Assembly (NCBI GenBank): GCA_031385325.1 | Contig: JANNBJ010000198.1 | Location: 1 to 7,210, forward strand | Source: SYFY01 sp031385325 | Lineage (GTDB): Bacteria > Pseudomonadota > Gammaproteobacteria > Pseudomonadales > Azotimanducaceae | Length of the DNA: 7,210 nt | Direction: 5' to 3' | In this document: piece after piece, positions 4,602 through 7,210 of the stretch | Numbering within the stretch: position 1 is the first letter of the stretch | Layout: the number at the start of each line of letters is the position of its first letter | Notes under the pieces: generated by a model | Databases searched by the model: none | The model's input: the letters and a program-made list of their open reading frames with translations, nothing else | What the model was told of the DNA's origin: nothing | Position numbers and translations under genes: made by a program

Positions 4602-5786
4602 ATGCGCGATGTAGTTATCGTCGACAACATTCGAACTGGCCTGGCCAAGTCCTTTCGAGGCTCATTCAATCTGACCCGTTCGGATGACATGCTCGCGCAT
4701 TGCATCGACGCGTTGCTGGATCGAAATCCTCAGCTATCTGCTGACGAAGTCGAGGACGTCGTGGTTGGCGCGGCCAGTCACTCGGGTGAGCAGGATGGCA
4801 ACCTGGCCCGTCTGGCAGTGGTGCTTTCCCGTCTGCCCATCACCACTGCCGGTGTCACCATCAATCGTTTCTGTTCTTCCGGACTGCAGTCGATCGCGAT
4901 GGCTGCAAATCAAATCGCTTCGGGTCAAACCGAAGTGGCCATGGCTGGTGGTGTTGATTCCATTTCCATGCGCACCCGCCAGACTGCAGGCAAAGCTGAA
5001 TTGAACAAGCGCCTGGTTGAGGAAAAGCCGGCCATCTTCATGGCCATGGGTAACACTGCGGAAGTTGTGGCACGCCGTTATCAGGTCACGCGTGAAATGC
5101 AGGACATTTATGCCCTGGAAAGTCAGCGTCGTTACGCGAATGCCCAGAAAAATGGCTGGATTGGTGAAGAAATCGTGCCGATGACGGCCACCATGTTGAA
5201 GGTCGACAAGGAGACCGGTGCAGAGTCGCGTGTCAGCGTTACTGTTGACAAGGACGAGTGCAATCGCGCAGATACCACTCTTGCCGGTTTGGCAAAACTG
5301 CCGCCAGCCTTTGAAGAAGATGGCAGCGTGACTGCGGGCAACGCGTCGCAATTGTCAGATGGTGCGTCCATGACCCTGTTGATGTCCGCTGAGCGTGCCG
5401 CGAAGCTTGGTCTGAAGCCGATGGGAATCTTCCGCGGATTCACGGTTGCCGGATGTGAACCGGATGAGATGGGGATCGGACCTGTGTTCGCGATTCCACG
5501 ATTGCTTGAGAACGCCGGCTTGAAACTCAATGACATCGACCTGTGGGAACTGAACGAAGCGTTCGCGTCTCAGTGTGTTTACAGCCGCGACAAGCTTGGT
5601 ATCGATCCGGCCAAGTACAACGTCAACGGTGGCAGTATCGCCATTGGTCACCCCTTCGGCATGACGGGATCGCGCTGCACAGGTGCAGTACTGCGTGAAC
5701 TTCGTCGGCGCAACAAGCGTTATGGCGTGGTGACGATGTGTATCGGTGGAGGTCAAGGAGCGGCCGGTCTGTTCGAAGCAGTCTGA
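4602..5786 (+). CDS. Thiolase (acetyl-CoA C-acyltransferase/acetyltransferase)
   Basis: This 394-residue thiolase cleaves 3-ketoacyl-CoA with CoA to acetyl-CoA and a shortened acyl-CoA, the last step of beta-oxidation; biosynthetic acetoacetyl-CoA formation is the reverse. The complete catalytic set is visible: nucleophile Cys91 in NRFCSSGLQ, NEAF at 318-321, His350 in AIGHPFGMTG, and Cys380 in MCIGGGQGAAGLFE. The N-terminal thiolase domain covers about 1-260 and the C-terminal domain about 268-394. The ATG at 4602 follows AGGGGGA (4592-4598), a good ribosome site. Length is normal and no residue is missing. It stands alone on its strand, divergent from the peroxidase, with no hydratase/dehydrogenase partner in view, so it is not a clear fadBA-type operon. 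The general class is certain; degradative or synthetic use and chain length are not determined. Confidence 0.95.
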   Translation: MRDVVIVDNIRTGLAKSFRGSFNLTRSDDMLAHCIDALLDRNPQLSADEVEDVVVGAASHSGEQDGNLARLAVVLSRLPITTAGVTINRFCSSGLQSIAMAANQIASGQTEVAMAGGVDSISMRTRQTAGKAELNKRLVEEKPAIFMAMGNTAEVVARRYQVTREMQDIYALESQRRYANAQKNGWIGEEIVPMTATMLKVDKETGAESRVSVTVDKDECNRADTTLAGLAKLPPAFEEDGSVTAGNASQLSDGASMTLLMSAERAAKLGLKPMGIFRGFTVAGCEPDEMGIGPVFAIPRLLENAGLKLNDIDLWELNEAFASQCVYSRDKLGIDPAKYNVNGGSIAIGHPFGMTGSRCTGAVLRELRRRNKRYGVVTMCIGGGQGAAGLFEAV

Positions 5787-5900
5787 ACCTTGACCAACCG
5801 AGGCGGCGTAACAGAATGATACGACGTCGAAATTTGCTGGAAACAGCGGTCTGGCATTGTAGGTGGATATCGCTTCGCAGGATAAACGAAGTCGTTCTCC

Positions 5901-6503
5901 ATGATTGAGCCATACCGCTTGCTTCGCTCGCTCGCATGCAGGGGAAGGTACATTGTTGCCTTCTCTCTGTGCCTGTTTGCGGTTGAAGCGTTAGCAGTCA
6001 AGGAAAGCCAACCGCAGTACCCCGGGACGAGTGCCCGACTTCCGCCTTCTAGCCAGATATCGTATGCCGACGCGACGGATCTCGAATTGAAGTCGCTGGG
6101 TGAGCAGTGGGCAATGCTGTCTGCGCCTGAGCGTCGAGCGCTGCTTGCAGAGGTTCGGATGCGGTGGGCGAAGAATCACAATGGGTCGACGCGTGTCCGG
6201 ATCCAGGCGACACGACAGTTTGGGGTGGTGCGACAGCCCGATGGCACAACCATTCGAGTTGAGAGACGAATCATTCGCATGTTCCCGGTTGATGACGATA
6301 GAGGGTATGGAACCGGCTTCGAACAACGTGTCGGTAGCGAACCTGGCACGATTGAGCCGGGACCGAAGGGTGGTTTTGTGCCTGAAGGCCAGCACGCCAC
6401 CGATACACCAGCGATGCGGGTTCGCGCCGGTCCCGATCAACAGGTTCCCGTGTCAACCCCACCTGTGTCCGGTGATGCCCCTGCAACTGGTTCCAATCGC
6501 TGA
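5901..6503 (+). CDS. Exported protein of unknown function, upstream of a response regulator
   Basis: The 200-residue product has a basic N-terminus and a hydrophobic core at about 18-32 ending in Ala30-Leu31-Ala32, a good signal peptidase I site, so it is likely periplasmic. Residues about 60-91 form a charged helical stretch, LGEQWAMLSAPERRALL followed by AEVRMRWAK, recalling the W-x-x-L-S/T-P-E-R repeats of small periplasmic DUF3106-like proteins; this is a loose resemblance only. A basic beta-like stretch follows at 98-128 (VRIQATRQF, TTIRVERRIIR). The tail from about 143 is Pro/Gly-rich and probably disordered. There is no Cys in the mature part and no catalytic motif. The ATG at 5901 has a poor ribosome site but gives the signal peptide directly. 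It ends 15 bp before the response regulator, so the two are probably co-transcribed, and it may supply or modulate the signal for that system. That role is inference. Confidence 0.7.
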   Translation: MIEPYRLLRSLACRGRYIVAFSLCLFAVEALAVKESQPQYPGTSARLPPSSQISYADATDLELKSLGEQWAMLSAPERRALLAEVRMRWAKNHNGSTRVRIQATRQFGVVRQPDGTTIRVERRIIRMFPVDDDRGYGTGFEQRVGSEPGTIEPGPKGGFVPEGQHATDTPAMRVRAGPDQQVPVSTPPVSGDAPATGSNR

Positions 6504-6518
6504 CCCTTGGATCACCCC

Positions 6519-7210
6519 ATGGATGTTGATGTTGCCCGACTGCTGATCGTTGACGACGATCCGGAGATACGCGAACTCATCGAGGCTTACCTCGTTCAGC
6601 AAGGATTCGAAGTCAGCTGCGCCGAGTCTGGCAAACAAATGTTCGAACTGCTGGAACAGGGCGAATACGATTTGATCGTTCTGGACCTCATGCTGCCCGG
6701 TGAGCATGGGCTGACGCTGGCGGGGCGAGTGAAACGGGAAATGAATACGCCGATCATCATCGTCTCGGCCCAGGGCGAGGACGTGGATCGCATAGTTGGC
6801 CTGGAAGTAGGTGCCGACGACTATCTGGCAAAGCCCTTCAATCCACGTGAATTGCTGGCCCGAATTCGCGCCGTCCTGCGGCGCGCCGCGTCGGCTGGGA
6901 CCCCGGTGACGTCAACCGCGGCAACCCCGCACCGATTTCGTTTTGGCGCATACGTGCTCGACATGATGACTCACCGGCTGAGTCGAGGTAACGAGGAAGT
7001 GCCACTGACTACTGGCGAATTTGACCTGCTCGCCGTTTTCGTACGTCATCCCAATCGACTGCTGGATCGAGATCGGATCCTTGATCTGCTCACCGGTGCA
7101 GAGCGACTGCCGTTTGACCGATCCATCGACGTGCGAGTGACTCGCTTGCGCAGCAAGATCGAAACGGAGCCGACCAGTCCTCAGTTCATTCGAACGATCT
7201 GGGGCAAGGG
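6519..7210 (+). CDS. OmpR-family response regulator, partial at the window end
   Basis: This is a two-component transcription factor, phosphorylated by a partner histidine kinase and then binding DNA. The N-terminal receiver domain (about 6-122) has the acidic pocket Asp12-Asp13, phosphoacceptor Asp56 in VLDLMLPG, the switch residues Ser83 and Tyr102, and Lys105 in YLAKPF. After a Thr/Pro/Ala-rich linker (about 124-137) comes a winged-helix DNA-binding domain (about 139-230), with LTTGEFDLLAVFVRHPNRLL and, in the recognition helix, RSIDVRVTRLRSKIE. The frame is open to base 7210, ending in FIRTIWGKG, so only the final wing (usually GYxF) and tail, roughly ten residues, are cut off. The end resembles OmpR more than PhoB. 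The ATG at 6519 lacks a clear Shine-Dalgarno sequence; translation may be coupled to the exported-protein gene 15 bp upstream. A kinase gene would be expected just beyond the window. Confidence 0.93.
   Translation, partial: MDVDVARLLIVDDDPEIRELIEAYLVQQGFEVSCAESGKQMFELLEQGEYDLIVLDLMLPGEHGLTLAGRVKREMNTPIIIVSAQGEDVDRIVGLEVGADDYLAKPFNPRELLARIRAVLRRAASAGTPVTSTAATPHRFRFGAYVLDMMTHRLSRGNEEVPLTTGEFDLLAVFVRHPNRLLDRDRILDLLTGAERLPFDRSIDVRVTRLRSKIETEPTSPQFIRTIWGK

Noticed and set aside
4734..5756. Minus-strand open frames opposite the thiolase
   Set aside because: The thiolase frame carries all catalytic motifs; the opposite frames show no domain or start signals.
1..7210. CRISPR array, tRNA or rRNA gene, phage or toxin-antitoxin module
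   Set aside because: No spaced direct repeats, cloverleaf, rRNA-like stretch or such protein families were seen; the only tandem repeats are coding heptads at 3604-3708.

Overview
The window looks like chromosomal DNA of a moderately GC-rich proteobacterium, most likely an aerobic gammaproteobacterium. The grounds are a SirB2-family membrane protein, an LCAD-like acyl-CoA dehydrogenase, a thiolase, an OmpR-type response regulator and strong AGGAG-type ribosome binding sites. The genus cannot be named from the sequence. Most of the content is ordinary metabolic DNA with short intergenic gaps.

Left end (1-1018): a small non-autonomous insertion element (161 bp plus CTAG duplications) sits inside a sodium:alanine (AGCS) symporter gene on the minus strand. 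It cuts that gene after about 138 codons; the rest would lie left of the window. A SirB2-like four-helix membrane protein is divergent from it. Middle left (1061-3139): an acyl-CoA dehydrogenase and an SMP-30/gluconolactonase-family protein lie on the minus strand and may form one transcription unit. Centre (3139-3933): a divergent intergenic region with a 28-bp dyad leads to an extremely alanine-rich lipoprotein. The lipoprotein's Shine-Dalgarno sequence can pair with an anti-SD just upstream. Two tandem hairpins follow the gene.

The most notable gene is at 3933-4433 (minus): a glutathione peroxidase that reads as full length (166 residues) only if an in-frame TGA at the peroxidatic position (SR-TGA-GLTPQY) is decoded as selenocysteine. 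A well-formed hairpin with a G-containing 6-nt loop begins 13 nt after the TGA, with its loop 20 nt after it. This matches the known geometry of bacterial SECIS elements. An ORF finder that stops at TGA would report only a 122-aa fragment from a false start.

Right side (4602-7210): a thiolase with a complete catalytic set, divergent from the peroxidase; then an unrecognised exported protein, followed 15 bp later by an OmpR-family response regulator that runs off the window a few residues before its expected end. The acyl-CoA dehydrogenase and thiolase suggest fatty-acid or other acyl-CoA degradation, but they are in separate transcription units. The peroxidase may detoxify peroxides, including lipid hydroperoxides. 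No selA, selB, selC or selD gene is visible here, so selenocysteine decoding depends on genes elsewhere.
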